Below, piece after piece: positions 44,136 to 52,800 of a DNA stretch of 64,000 bases (position 1 is its first letter; each line of letters begins with the position of its first letter). Made by a program: the position numbers and the translations under genes. The stretch lies in NCBI RefSeq assembly GCF_014836635.1, contig NZ_JACSQL010000008.1, forward strand, positions 62,001 through 126,000, in the 5' to 3' direction. The notes under the pieces were generated by a model that had not been told where the DNA came from, did no database searches, and saw nothing but the letters and a program-made list of their open reading frames with translations. This DNA comes from Paenibacillus gallinarum (GTDB taxonomy: Bacteria > Bacillota > Bacilli > Paenibacillales > Paenibacillaceae).

Positions 44136-44759
44136 TTATGTTAGATCTGTATGGAACGGGCAAAATTTACGCATGAGTTCAGCTGTTTCTACGTCTTTAT
44201 TCGTTCCTCGTTCTTCGAGCAAGGCCTGCACCTTCTCGTGTTTACTTTGCTCTAGGTTTTGTCCAAATTTAAATTTAGCCGTAACTCGGTCAGGTACGAT
44301 ACGAATGACAGCAACTGCTTTTAGCTGCCCTTTATATAAGGCGTCGTTTGCAATAATAGGAGTGTATCCGCCTTCCGGTTGGAGTTTATTCATGAACAAG
44401 GAGAGAGCCTTTGCTTTTTCTGAAGGATCAGATACTTTCTCCGCATGACCGAAAACCGTGACACTTTTGAAATACGCAGTAGCAGGACAAGCCAGCAAGG
44501 GATCACTGAAGTAGGAAGGAATGAGTGCATACTCTTCTGCTACATTAAAACTGACTCGAGTCTTTGCTTTAAGATGCTTCATCTTTTCGCCTGCAAGGCT
44601 TCCATGAAAATAAACATAACCGTTATCATATACAAAATTCAGCGGTGTAATATGCGGATCTCCATCCACACTTATGGTTCCAAGAAACCCATAGGTTTTC
44701 TCTGCCAGAAAGGCCTCGATTTCTGCTTCTTGCTCTATCGTAAATTCTTTTCTTCTCAT
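44136..44759 (-). CDS. Pyridoxamine 5'-phosphate oxidase-like flavin-binding protein
   Basis: 207 residues. The split-barrel FMN-binding pattern is seen: FLAEKTYGFLGTISVDGDPHITPLNF, VYFHGSLAGEKMKHLK, and SVTVFGHAEKV. True PdxH enzymes have a different C-terminal motif, so this is a relative (nitroimidazole-resistance or general flavin/haem-binding type). It is divergent from a MocR regulator 136 bp away, a frequent pairing that suggests control by it. GGAGG precedes the ATG. Confidence 0.84.
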   Translation of the reverse strand: MRRKEFTIEQEAEIEAFLAEKTYGFLGTISVDGDPHITPLNFVYDNGYVYFHGSLAGEKMKHLKAKTRVSFNVAEEYALIPSYFSDPLLACPATAYFKSVTVFGHAEKVSDPSEKAKALSLFMNKLQPEGGYTPIIANDALYKGQLKAVAVIRIVPDRVTAKFKFGQNLEQSKHEKVQALLEERGTNKDVETAELMRKFCPFHTDLT

Positions 44760-44821
44760 TTGTCGTAGTACCTCCCCTTTGTTTTGTTTATCATAGAGGG
44801 AAGATTGTCATGAAAATAGAT

Positions 44822-44844
44822 CCAATAATTCGAATTTTTATTGG
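44822..44844. promoter_or_regulatory. Inverted repeat between the MocR gene and its divergent neighbour
   Basis: CCAATAA (44822-44828) and TTATTGG (44838-44844) form a perfect 7-bp dyad with 9 bases between; the flanks GAT/GTC extend it partly. It lies about 52 bp before the MocR start and 63 bp before the flavin-protein start, a likely operator. Confidence 0.55.
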
Positions 44845-44895
44845 TCCATTAGAGTGGGAGATAGTAATGAGTAAGAGAAAAGGGAGAGGTTGGAT

Positions 44896-46368
44896 ATGGA
44901 ATTCACTATACCCTGGGAACACTACGTAGCAAAATATCGTTACAAATACAGTGCCTTATACCATGCAATTCGTGAGGGGATTCTAACAGGAACACTCCAG
45001 AGCGGCAGACGATTACCAGCTACGCGGGAACTAGCTCGGCAATATGGTATCTCAAGAGGTTCAGCTGCAACAGCTTACGATATGCTGCTCGCTGACGGTT
45101 ATATCATTACAGAGATCGGGCGAGGGACCTATGTAGCAGTAGTACGTATAGAAGAAAAACAAGCTGTTCATCCCTCTTCCGAAGTTTCGCTGTCTACTTG
45201 GGGGAAAAGAGTACTGGAGCAACAAAGAAGGGAAGAGGCAGGCGGACTTTTGACTTCTTCTGAGACAGGAGAAATACATATAGAGGATCAGATCCGCTTT
45301 GATAAAGGAGAAATGCCAGCCGATGACTTTCCTTTTGCAGAGTGGAGAAAAGTCGCTTTCTCTAAAATGGAAGACGAAGATTCTGCTGTAACTGATCCTG
45401 CAGGTGATGTTTTGCTTCGGGCAGCTATTGCGGGCCATCTTGGACTAAGCCGGGGTATTGCAGTTGATCCTGATCTCATCGTATTATTTAGCGGTTCGAT
45501 GCAAGGAATTGCCCTGCTGACACAAATCTTGCTGAATGAGTCCGAAAAAGCGGTGATAGAAAATCCCGGATACCCAGGATTCTTGCAGGCGATCCGTGTT
45601 AATGGTGGTGTTCCTATATTCGCCTCAGTAGATGAGGCAGGAATTATTCCGGAAGACTGGGATGCTTCCCTTCTATATGTGACGCCAAGTCGTCATTTTC
45701 CTACGGGGGCTGTGCTTCCCCTGTCCCGAAGGCAAGAACTGCTAGCCTGGGCTCACAAGCGGAATGCTATCATTATAGAAGACAGTTATGATAGTGACTT
45801 TCGTTTTCGGGGCCGTCCCATTGAGCCGCTGAAAGTGCTGGATTCAGAAGACAGAGTGATCTATATGGGTTCTTTCTCAAAAACAATGTATCCGGGATTT
45901 CGTCTTGGCTATGCCGTACTGCCGCGCGGACTTCTACAGGCTGCTCGGGCAGTAAAGTCTTTTTATGATCCGTTTCCACCGGGTTTGAATGAGCAGCGTG
46001 GACTTGGGGAGTGGATGCGAAGAGGCGGATATGCGAAACATGTACGCAAGTTAACCCGATTGTATGGTTCTAAGCTGCATGTTTTTGTGGAAGCAATGGA
46101 AACCTATACGGATGATTTTTTTGAGCTTCATGTTGGAGATGCAGGGATCAGAGTGTATGCCATCTGGAAGCAGAACAGGGAGAAATACGTACAATTTATG
46201 GACAAGTGCAAGCAGAACGAAGTTTATTTTACGGACAGTGCGATCTATCAGATGACGGAAGATCATAAACCGGCTGTGTATTTTGGATATGTACACCTAA
46301 CGGATGAAAGAATAAGAGAAGGCGCAAGACGGATGGCAGCTGCTTGGGAAGAAATAAGAAACCGCTAA
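44896..46368 (+). CDS. MocR-family (GntR-aminotransferase fusion) regulator
   Basis: 490 residues. Winged helix of GntR type at about 13-80 (LPATRELARQYGISRGSAATAY), a linker rich in charged residues, then an aminotransferase-like domain. PLP-binding features remain: Lys329 in GSFSKTMYPGFRLGY, the Asp in IIIEDSYDSDFRF and VTPSRHFPTG. Relatives such as PdxR and GabR use PLP as effector. The divergent flavin-binding gene is the probable target. A TTG at 44890 is in frame; ATG 44896 fits the GGGAGAGG ribosome site better. Confidence 0.88.
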   Translation: MEFTIPWEHYVAKYRYKYSALYHAIREGILTGTLQSGRRLPATRELARQYGISRGSAATAYDMLLADGYIITEIGRGTYVAVVRIEEKQAVHPSSEVSLSTWGKRVLEQQRREEAGGLLTSSETGEIHIEDQIRFDKGEMPADDFPFAEWRKVAFSKMEDEDSAVTDPAGDVLLRAAIAGHLGLSRGIAVDPDLIVLFSGSMQGIALLTQILLNESEKAVIENPGYPGFLQAIRVNGGVPIFASVDEAGIIPEDWDASLLYVTPSRHFPTGAVLPLSRRQELLAWAHKRNAIIIEDSYDSDFRFRGRPIEPLKVLDSEDRVIYMGSFSKTMYPGFRLGYAVLPRGLLQAARAVKSFYDPFPPGLNEQRGLGEWMRRGGYAKHVRKLTRLYGSKLHVFVEAMETYTDDFFELHVGDAGIRVYAIWKQNREKYVQFMDKCKQNEVYFTDSAIYQMTEDHKPAVYFGYVHLTDERIREGARRMAAAWEEIRNR

Positions 46369-46377
46369 GAACCTTCA

Positions 46378-46408
46378 CAGATCGCTGCTCCCGTCTGTTT
46401 TTTTTCAA
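46378..46408 (+). terminator. Weak terminator after the MocR gene
   Basis: A short ACAGA / TCTGT stem with a GC-rich loop, followed by a run of eight T. The stem is short, so efficiency is doubtful. Confidence 0.4.
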
Positions 46409-46470
46409 GACGTTTCACGCTATAATAGAAAAAGTACATAGGAACCACTTTTATAAGGAGGAAGGACGAC

Positions 46471-47256
46471 ATGTTACAGGCGTCACCGTCGTCTTTTGTG
46501 ATTTTGCCCGCCGTCGCCAAGATTGTCTGTGAGCCAGGCTGGAAATGGCAGAAGCGCGAAAAACCGATGCAAAACTATGATTTGTTTTATGTATGGAGCG
46601 GAGAAGGCACCGTTATCCTGAATGATGAACCTTTTTCTGCCCAAAAAGGAAGCTGTTTTCTGTTTAGACCTGGTGACCATACGAGTGCGACTCATAATCC
46701 ACAAAAACCATTTGTCTTGACGTATATTCATTTTGATGTGGAAGGGCTGGTCGAGGAAGTTCCTGGTCCTTATCGCAAACTTAGAGAAACAGTTCATTTT
46801 GAACACATGCTGGCTAGGTATGTGCGTTTGTTCTTGTCTAATTCGTATGGCAGAGAGGAAGAAATCAAACTGATCCTTAAACAGCTGATGATTCATCTGC
46901 TTCGGGTTGACCGAGAGGAGCCTGAGGAAAGGAAAGTAAGTAATCAGCTTGCACAAGCGATCCAGGAGATTGCAAACTACGTAAGGCAGCATCCGGGAAT
47001 TAATCATCGTGTGGAGGATTTGGCTGCACGTGCAGGGTTATCCCCGCGTTATTTTTCAATTAAATTTAAAGAACTGGTCGGTTATTCGGTACAGTCTTAT
47101 ATTATAAAAATGAGAATTGAACGTGCCGAGCATCTATTGGTTCACGCGGGTATGAATGTGACCGAAGTAGCCGATGCGCTAGGATATCGTGATATTTTCT
47201 TTTTTAGCAGGCAATTTAAACAGTACACAGGAAAGAGTCCATCCGAAATTCGGTGA
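46471..47256 (+). CDS. AraC-family transcriptional regulator with cupin-like sensor domain
   Basis: 261 residues. N-terminal AraC sugar-binding (cupin) domain (about 1-110, with FVWSGEGTVILN-like and FLFRPGDHTSA strands), then two helix-turn-helix units (about 165-261): VEDLAARAGLSPRYFSIKFKE and VTEVADALGYRDIFFFSRQFKQYTGKSP. Effector unknown, probably a small sugar. AAGGAGGAAGG precedes the ATG; a TATAAT lies at 46421-46426. Confidence 0.88.
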   Translation: MLQASPSSFVILPAVAKIVCEPGWKWQKREKPMQNYDLFYVWSGEGTVILNDEPFSAQKGSCFLFRPGDHTSATHNPQKPFVLTYIHFDVEGLVEEVPGPYRKLRETVHFEHMLARYVRLFLSNSYGREEEIKLILKQLMIHLLRVDREEPEERKVSNQLAQAIQEIANYVRQHPGINHRVEDLAARAGLSPRYFSIKFKELVGYSVQSYIIKMRIERAEHLLVHAGMNVTEVADALGYRDIFFFSRQFKQYTGKSPSEIR

Positions 47257-47350
47257 GATGAGACCGTTTCAAACTCTTTTGTGCAGGGTATTTACTTGAA
47301 ATACTTGAAATAGTAGATGAAAATGCTTGCACAGGGAGGAGGGTGTAATC

Positions 47351-47455
47351 GTGAACGGAACACGAAGAATTCGTAATCGTGGTTGTTCGGGTAAAGGGTG
47401 GAATTTATTCCGCACGCGTATGCGTCGTAAACCGGCAGAAGATATATGGTTTTAA
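47351..47455 (+). CDS. Small basic peptide (34 residues)
   Basis: GTG start followed by 33 more sense codons and TAA. The ribosome site AGGAGG is near-perfect, eight bases upstream. The peptide is strongly basic (eight Arg and three Lys in 34), with one Cys and two Trp, ending in IWF. It lies between the AraC gene and the psd terminator. Not recognised as any known peptide; it may be an RNA- or membrane-binding micro-protein or a leader, or a chance frame behind a good ribosome site. Confidence 0.5.
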   Translation: MNGTRRIRNRGCSGKGWNLFRTRMRRKPAEDIWF

Positions 47456-47502
47456 TGTCAATGATAATCACATCTCAGTCCATATGATGATTGGCCATAG
47501 AT

Positions 47503-47550
47503 AAAAAGCAGCGAGCTTGTCAGGATATCCTGAAAGCGGCTGCTTTTTTT
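47503..47550. terminator. Bidirectional terminator beside psd
   Basis: AAAAAGCAGC (47503-47512) pairs with GCTGCTTTTT (47539-47548), an inner CAGGATATCCTG palindrome fills the loop, and the T run continues. It ends both the small peptide transcript and psd. Confidence 0.9.
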
Positions 47551-48370
47551 AGGTATGTGGCTGAGTGGATACTGAACGTGATTTTTTAGGTTTTAGCAAG
47601 CCAAGAGGCTGCCCCATTTTCACATTTTGTCCTAGAGTAAGATCATGATTCGGTTCAAAAGTTCCTTCCTCGCAGAGGAGAACAACCGTGGAACCAAATT
47701 CAAAATAAGCAAGTTCATCTCCGCGTTCCCAAGCGGTTGCTGTATTGTCTGTATATTGAATGCTGCTTACATTCATGGCCCCGACTTTGACCACCGCGAT
47801 CTCACCAAATTCGTGTTTGATATATGTAATTCGTCTTTCATTTCGGCTGAGTACCGACCTCATATGACGAAGACCGAAATCATTCACAGGATATACTTTA
47901 CCGCGTATATGTTCACTTTCTACCAAAGTTCCAGATACGGGAGAGTGAATTCGATGATAATCTTTTGGACTGAGATACAGTACAAAAGCCCAGCCATTCT
48001 TATATTTTTCTAGATGAGGAGAATGGTTGAGAAGATCTGACAATGTGTAATCATGGCCTTTTACATTGAGGAGTGTTCCTCCCGTAATAGGGCTCATCGC
48101 TGTAATCTTACCGTCCACAGGACTCAGGAGCATATTTGGTTCTTCGTAAATCATTCTTGCACCTGTCTGTAATCTCCTCGTAAAAAAAGCATTTAATGAG
48201 GGATAATCACCAGGTGCAAGTTCTGCCTCGTGTGCAGGGATCTCATATGTTTTGATAAACCATGGAATAAGCAGCCGGCTTGCACTGCTCTTCGAAAAAG
48301 TGCCGGTGATCCGGGAGATCCATTTACGTGAAGAAAGCTCTGTCATCAGACGCAGCAATGGTTTCGACAT
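47549..48370 (-). CDS. psd: Phosphatidylserine decarboxylase proenzyme
   Basis: 273 residues. Makes phosphatidylethanolamine from phosphatidylserine. The self-cleaving triad is seen: Asp86 in SPVDGKI, His142 in YHRIHSP and Ser227 in FGST, which becomes the pyruvoyl group after cleavage between Gly226 and Ser227. The usual LGST is FGST here. AAGGGGGAT precedes the ATG. No pssA gene neighbours it in the window. Confidence 0.94.
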   Translation of the reverse strand: MSKPLLRLMTELSSRKWISRITGTFSKSSASRLLIPWFIKTYEIPAHEAELAPGDYPSLNAFFTRRLQTGARMIYEEPNMLLSPVDGKITAMSPITGGTLLNVKGHDYTLSDLLNHSPHLEKYKNGWAFVLYLSPKDYHRIHSPVSGTLVESEHIRGKVYPVNDFGLRHMRSVLSRNERRITYIKHEFGEIAVVKVGAMNVSSIQYTDNTATAWERGDELAYFEFGSTVVLLCEEGTFEPNHDLTLGQNVKMGQPLGLLKPKKSRSVSTQPHT

Positions 48371-48512
48371 GTATATCCCCCTTATAGACGTACCTTATAG
48401 ACCGGGTTTCAACGGCCCGGCCACTCTGCATTATATTGACACAGAACGCAGGCGAAATCAATACAGCTTTATTCTTATCAAATGATCTGCATAGAGAGAT
48501 TCAGAGGGTGCC

Positions 48513-49589
48513 TTAGCTCTGCTCCAACAAAAATCTTGCATACGCTATAGGACTTCTATAACTTTCCAGCCATTCCTTATCCATTCCTGCTTTTCGAAAA
48601 CCGTAACGCTGGTCTCTGCCATTACATTCGATGAAATAGATTTCTCCCTGTGAGGTAAGAGCCATGTCAAACCCTAGATCAGCTAGACCAGGTAACGTAA
48701 GGGAAAGATGCTGAGCGGCTGTTACAGCCAGGTGGTGGATCTGTTGGACAACAGCTGGTAATGAGTGCGAGGGAAGAACCAAGGGATGTATTACGTCATA
48801 AGGCAATGCCATTCCGCCTTGAGCCACATTAGTCACAAAATGATCCCGTGGAGCAACCTTCGCATACATCCCCGTTACATGCCAGCAGCCCGTACTTCCT
48901 TTCTGCACAGAGACACGAAGATCAATAGGACACCCTTCATAGGTAGCTAGGGGAATCCGTTCTTGAACTAGGTAATTCTTTTTCCGAATACGAGCGTATA
49001 GTGCAGGAGGCAGAATCCCGTTTTTGATCGGATAATGATCCCGCTTTTTATCACGAGCCGATGAAATAAAGATTTTCCCATTTCCATGTTCGTGAATGAC
49101 ACGCATAATTCCTTTTCCTATACTGCTGCTTACCGGCTTAAGGATCAAATCACGGTGTCTTTCTAGCATTCGCTGAATTGCCCCGATGGATGCAAGTTCT
49201 GTTTCCGGCAGATGAGTGGATAGTTCCGTGTTGTTCATGAGCAATCGGTAAATCTCATCTTTACCATAACGGTTCCGCACATTAAAAATAGTAATGCCAC
49301 GCTGAATGAGACCGGCAATTAAGTAATGACTGATTTTAGAGAAGTGCATGGCCCGGTTGTGGATTACCTTAGGGATTTCGATATGATGCATCTGGTAACG
49401 TTGATTTTTACGAATGTAAGCTTTGCATTTACCCGCAAGTAGGTCGACATCTTCTAATCTTAGATAACAGACAGTCAGACCATAGCTAGTAGCAGCAAGC
49501 TCATAGCAAGCAAGAGATTCCTGTCTAGTTCTACCTGCAGGGATGCCCCGAAGTATGCTTGAATCCAGTAAAATTCCTACACGGTTCAT
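48513..49589 (-). CDS. YheC/YheD-family ATP-grasp protein
   Basis: 358 residues: an N-terminal pre-ATP-grasp region (about 1-110, starting RVGILLDSS) and an ATP-grasp domain with DLILKPVSSSIGKGI, YLVQERI, DLRVSV, and FIECNGRD near the end. In B. subtilis YheC/YheD are spore-coat-associated. It is a full-length relative of the short gene at 9361. The start at 49589 (second ATG) has AGGGG seven bases upstream; ATG 49595 abuts the site. It is divergent from the glycosyltransferase cluster. The gap 49590-49946 (357 bp) shows no clear sigma-A promoter and no other gene. Confidence 0.86.
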   Translation of the reverse strand: MNRVGILLDSSILRGIPAGRTRQESLACYELAATSYGLTVCYLRLEDVDLLAGKCKAYIRKNQRYQMHHIEIPKVIHNRAMHFSKISHYLIAGLIQRGITIFNVRNRYGKDEIYRLLMNNTELSTHLPETELASIGAIQRMLERHRDLILKPVSSSIGKGIMRVIHEHGNGKIFISSARDKKRDHYPIKNGILPPALYARIRKKNYLVQERIPLATYEGCPIDLRVSVQKGSTGCWHVTGMYAKVAPRDHFVTNVAQGGMALPYDVIHPLVLPSHSLPAVVQQIHHLAVTAAQHLSLTLPGLADLGFDMALTSQGEIYFIECNGRDQRYGFRKAGMDKEWLESYRSPIAYARFLLEQS

Positions 49590-49946
49590 CACCATACCCC
49601 TTCCTATTTATTTCCTGCCTAGTTGTTATTCTTCTTATTCTATGAAAAAAGAGAACAGCCCGGGTAGGGCAACAGCTGAACCTGAAGAAATGATACAAGC
49701 CTGATTCGGGAGCTGGGGAGTAAACCCACGGAGAGGCACGGGCAGAGAGGAGATATGAATCGCAGTGTCAGGCGCCCAAAAGATAGCATAGGATGCTAAG
49801 ATTGCAGATCTATGTTGATCTGTTCACCCGAGAAGGTTATTAAGAAAAGGAAGGGCAACTGCCGTTTCCAAAATTGAAAATGGTCATAAGATGTACGTGA
49901 TAACTCCATCGATATGCTGGAGGCCTGCAAGGGAGGTATACAGCGC

Positions 49947-50930
49947 ATGGGAGATTTGAGTAAAAGACAGCGGAAGGCGAAGAACGGATCAAGAAAAAAT
50001 TCAGAACCTAAACATCCGGGAATCATTAGAAAAAAAACAAAGAAAGGTTCCATGAAACCTCATCGAACCCATCAAATAAAAAATAACCGAAGTAAGAACA
50101 AGAAACGCAGAAGTAAGAGAACTAGGCCCATCTGGGCAACGGTATCCCCACTAGAGCAGGAACAATTCATAGCACTGACCCGTAGCATTCCTTCAGATGA
50201 ACCGGTAGTTTCGGTTATTATTCCTGCGATGAATGAGGATTCCACGATTGCAGAAGCAGTCCTCGAGGGCCGCCGAATTCATCCATCCAGTGAAGTAATC
50301 GTTGTGGATAATGGTTCTACAGATGAGACAGCAGTACGAGCGGAGACAGCGGGAGCCAAAGTGTTACGTTATCATGATCCACTTGGTCATGATGTCGGGA
50401 GACGTATGGGAGCAGAAGCAGCAAAAGGACGGGTGCTTTTATTTGTAGATGGAGATATGGTTATACCGGCTCAACAGCTTCGGCCGTTTATTCAGGCGGT
50501 TCTATCGGGTGTTGATATCGCACTTAATGACTATAAGGGTCCGATACAGCGAACACCGGTTCATCCGGTCATCGAAGCCAAATATGTGTTAAATATTATG
50601 CTTGGAAGGTCCGACCTAAGGGGCGCTTCGCTGACAGCAGTACCTCATGCGATCAGTCGTAACGCATACGAAACGATGGGGTCAAGCGCCCTCAGTTCTC
50701 CTCCGCTTGCACAGGCAATAGGAATAGCAAGCGGACTGAATGTTCAGGCGGTTCATCCTATTCCCGTGGGTCAGCTGAATCCATCTCGGCGGAAGGGCGG
50801 AGCAGATCTACTGACGGAGGTTATTCTCAGAGACCATCAGGAAGCGATACACTGGTTGACCGAGAACTATGGTTCAAGAGCAGGTTACACCGATTTATAC
50901 CGAGATCGGCAGTTAGTACGAATGAAGTGA
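49947..50930 (+). CDS. Family 2 glycosyltransferase with Lys/Arg-rich N-terminal tail
   Basis: 327 residues. Residues 1-62 are strongly basic (runs such as RKKTKKGS and KNKKRRSKR), without hydrophobic segment. The GT-A domain follows: VSVIIPAMNEDSTI, IVVDNGSTDETA, GHDVGRRMGAEAA and FVDGDMVI (the DxD metal motif as DGD). Then motifs VDIALND, RSDLRGASL, VPHAIS and PPLAQA. The same late motifs recur in the next gene, so the two are siblings. GGGAGG precedes the ATG at 49947. First gene of a six-gene cluster; sugar donor unknown. Confidence 0.86.
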   Translation: MGDLSKRQRKAKNGSRKNSEPKHPGIIRKKTKKGSMKPHRTHQIKNNRSKNKKRRSKRTRPIWATVSPLEQEQFIALTRSIPSDEPVVSVIIPAMNEDSTIAEAVLEGRRIHPSSEVIVVDNGSTDETAVRAETAGAKVLRYHDPLGHDVGRRMGAEAAKGRVLLFVDGDMVIPAQQLRPFIQAVLSGVDIALNDYKGPIQRTPVHPVIEAKYVLNIMLGRSDLRGASLTAVPHAISRNAYETMGSSALSSPPLAQAIGIASGLNVQAVHPIPVGQLNPSRRKGGADLLTEVILRDHQEAIHWLTENYGSRAGYTDLYRDRQLVRMK

Positions 50931-50945
50931 GGCGAGGTGATGAGA

Positions 50946-52028
50946 ATGAGGAACTCTACTGCAAAGAAAACGATAAAGCCGCGAAAGCGAAAAAATAAAA
51001 ACGTGAAGCGAATCCGTGTTTCTCGTATCTCATCTGCTCCTAAGACGCTTCGGATTCTTGGAGTAAAGGCAGGTCTCGCCGCTTCGAAAAAACTGCGTCG
51101 CCAGTCCTCGGTATCCATACAAAATGTGCATGCGGAATTTACGTCATGGTATTTTCAATCCGTAAATAAATCCCTGCCATATGGTCAAGTTAGACAAATT
51201 GCAGAAGCCTATCAGCATGCCTTTTATCTCAAGAAGAAAAGTACAAACCTGCCTATATTATTGCCACTTGCGCATTCAGCTGCAGCCGTTGTATCCGCTT
51301 CAGACGAAGAAAAAACGCTCGGTGCTGTTTTGAATGAACTAAGCAGGTTGCCTTTGCAAGAAATCATCGTAGTACTCAATGGATGCAGTGACAATAGTTA
51401 TGATTTGGCGAGAGAATACCCCCTCGTGACGATTATCTATGAGCCGGAGCGGGTCGGTCATGATGTCGGGCGGGCGATCGGTGCTCAAATGACGACCGCA
51501 GATACGGTATTGTTCACAGATGGTGATATCGTCATCAAAGCAGAACAATTGGCTCCTTTTCTATATGCTGTAGACAGAGGGGTAGATATGGCTCTAAATG
51601 ATCTTCGTTCCTACTTACCGTCTTTTGCTAATCAGGATGCAGTAACACGTCTGAAAAGTTATCTGAATTCGGTACTGAATAGGCGAGATCTGGGTGCAAG
51701 TTCCCTTATCTCTGTTCCGCACGCCCTTTCAAAAAAATGTATTCAAACGATAGGATATCCTAGCTTGATTGTTCCGCCGCTAGCTCAAACCACAGCAATC
51801 CAAAAAGGATGCACTGTAGAGGTGGCTGCATCCGTTGACGTTATTACAAAGAATCGCCGCAGAATAGGGAATGTGGGGAAAGGGAATTCGGTGGAACAAA
51901 TGATTATTGGAGATCATGTTGAGGCACTGTCATCACTGTTAAGCACTTTACGTGCGGAAGCGGAGGAAAAAACCGAAGCCTCATTCTTAAGCAGAGTAGA
52001 GGTAGCGCGCTGGAGGAATGCCAAATGA
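50946..52028 (+). CDS. Family 2 glycosyltransferase, sibling of the previous gene, basic tail
   Basis: 360 residues. The first 55 residues are basic (KPRKRKNKNVKRIR), then a linker of about 70 residues, then a GT-A domain: IIVVLNGCSDNSYD, GHDVGRAIGAQ, FTDGDIVI, VDMALND, RRDLGASSL, VPHALS, PPLAQT. The linker is absent from its sibling. Three starts lie within 9 bases (GTG 50937, ATG 50940, ATG 50946); the last has GAGGTGA directly upstream and is used. The stop overlaps the next start as ATGA, so translation is coupled. Confidence 0.84.
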   Translation: MRNSTAKKTIKPRKRKNKNVKRIRVSRISSAPKTLRILGVKAGLAASKKLRRQSSVSIQNVHAEFTSWYFQSVNKSLPYGQVRQIAEAYQHAFYLKKKSTNLPILLPLAHSAAAVVSASDEEKTLGAVLNELSRLPLQEIIVVLNGCSDNSYDLAREYPLVTIIYEPERVGHDVGRAIGAQMTTADTVLFTDGDIVIKAEQLAPFLYAVDRGVDMALNDLRSYLPSFANQDAVTRLKSYLNSVLNRRDLGASSLISVPHALSKKCIQTIGYPSLIVPPLAQTTAIQKGCTVEVAASVDVITKNRRRIGNVGKGNSVEQMIIGDHVEALSSLLSTLRAEAEEKTEASFLSRVEVARWRNAK

Positions 52029-52798
52029 ATCATTACCCTCTAACGAGTATAGTAATCCCCTCATTTAATGGGAGAGGTTGGCTGAAGCAGTGTATCGATT
52101 CCATCCGTCAGTACACGAATGAACCTTATGAAATCATTGTCGTGGATGATGGTTCTACGGATGATACATTTGGCTATTGTGCTTCAGAGAAGGTTCGTTT
52201 CATTTCTTTACCGAAGACTGGAGGATTTCCTGCCGCCTGTAATACAGGGTTAAGATTGGCTAGAGGGGAATCACTGCTGCTGCTTAACAACGATGTAACG
52301 GTGACAAAAGACTGGCTTACCTTACTCTTGCAAGGGCTTTATAGTGACCCATCTATTGGAATTGTAGGCCCAGTCACCAATTATGCGAGTGGAATTCAGC
52401 AGATTCCGGTGGAGTACCATTCAGTGGAGCAATTTCAACAAATAGCGGCTGAACATAATAGACCGGACCCTCAGAAATGGTTAGAAGTAAACCGAATTGT
52501 TGGTCTCTGTTTTTTGTTCAAACGTGAGGTTCTTGAGGCAATTGGCGATCTTGATGAACGATTCAGCCCAGGTCATTATGAAGATGATGATTATTGTTAT
52601 CGGGCTCGGCTGGCGGGATATCGTCTTCTCGTCTTGGGTAATATTCTAGTCCATCATGAGGGAAGTGCAAGTTTTAATAAAGAAAAGAAGGAAAGATTAC
52701 AGCAAATGATTAACCGCAATCGGATGTTATATATGGAGAAGTGGAAGGTAGATCCACTGCAATTTATTGATAATTCATTTGATGCGAAGGAGGGATAG
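52025..52798 (+). CDS. Family 2 glycosyltransferase (rhamnosyltransferase-like)
   Basis: 257 residues, no basic tail. TSIVIPSFNGRGWLKQC, IIVVDDGSTDDT, GGFPAACNTGL, LLLLNNDVTV (metal motif), and YEDDDYCYRARLAGY near 180-195 (acceptor-side acidic motif of this GT2 branch). It overlaps the preceding gene by 4 bases (ATGA) and has GGAGG upstream. Related by pattern to the last gene of the cluster (54601). Confidence 0.87.
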   Translation: MNHYPLTSIVIPSFNGRGWLKQCIDSIRQYTNEPYEIIVVDDGSTDDTFGYCASEKVRFISLPKTGGFPAACNTGLRLARGESLLLLNNDVTVTKDWLTLLLQGLYSDPSIGIVGPVTNYASGIQQIPVEYHSVEQFQQIAAEHNRPDPQKWLEVNRIVGLCFLFKREVLEAIGDLDERFSPGHYEDDDYCYRARLAGYRLLVLGNILVHHEGSASFNKEKKERLQQMINRNRMLYMEKWKVDPLQFIDNSFDAKEG

Positions 52799-52800
52799 AC

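Noticed and set aside
49754..49798. A 14-codon frame (ATG after GAGGAG) before the glycosyltransferase cluster
   Set aside because: The ribosome site is almost adjacent to the ATG and nothing else supports translation.
49781..49900. CATANNNT sequences resembling sigma-E/sigma-K -10 elements before the glycosyltransferase cluster
   Set aside because: No matching -35 element at the right distance; such short sequences are common by chance, so sporulation control remains only a hypothesis.
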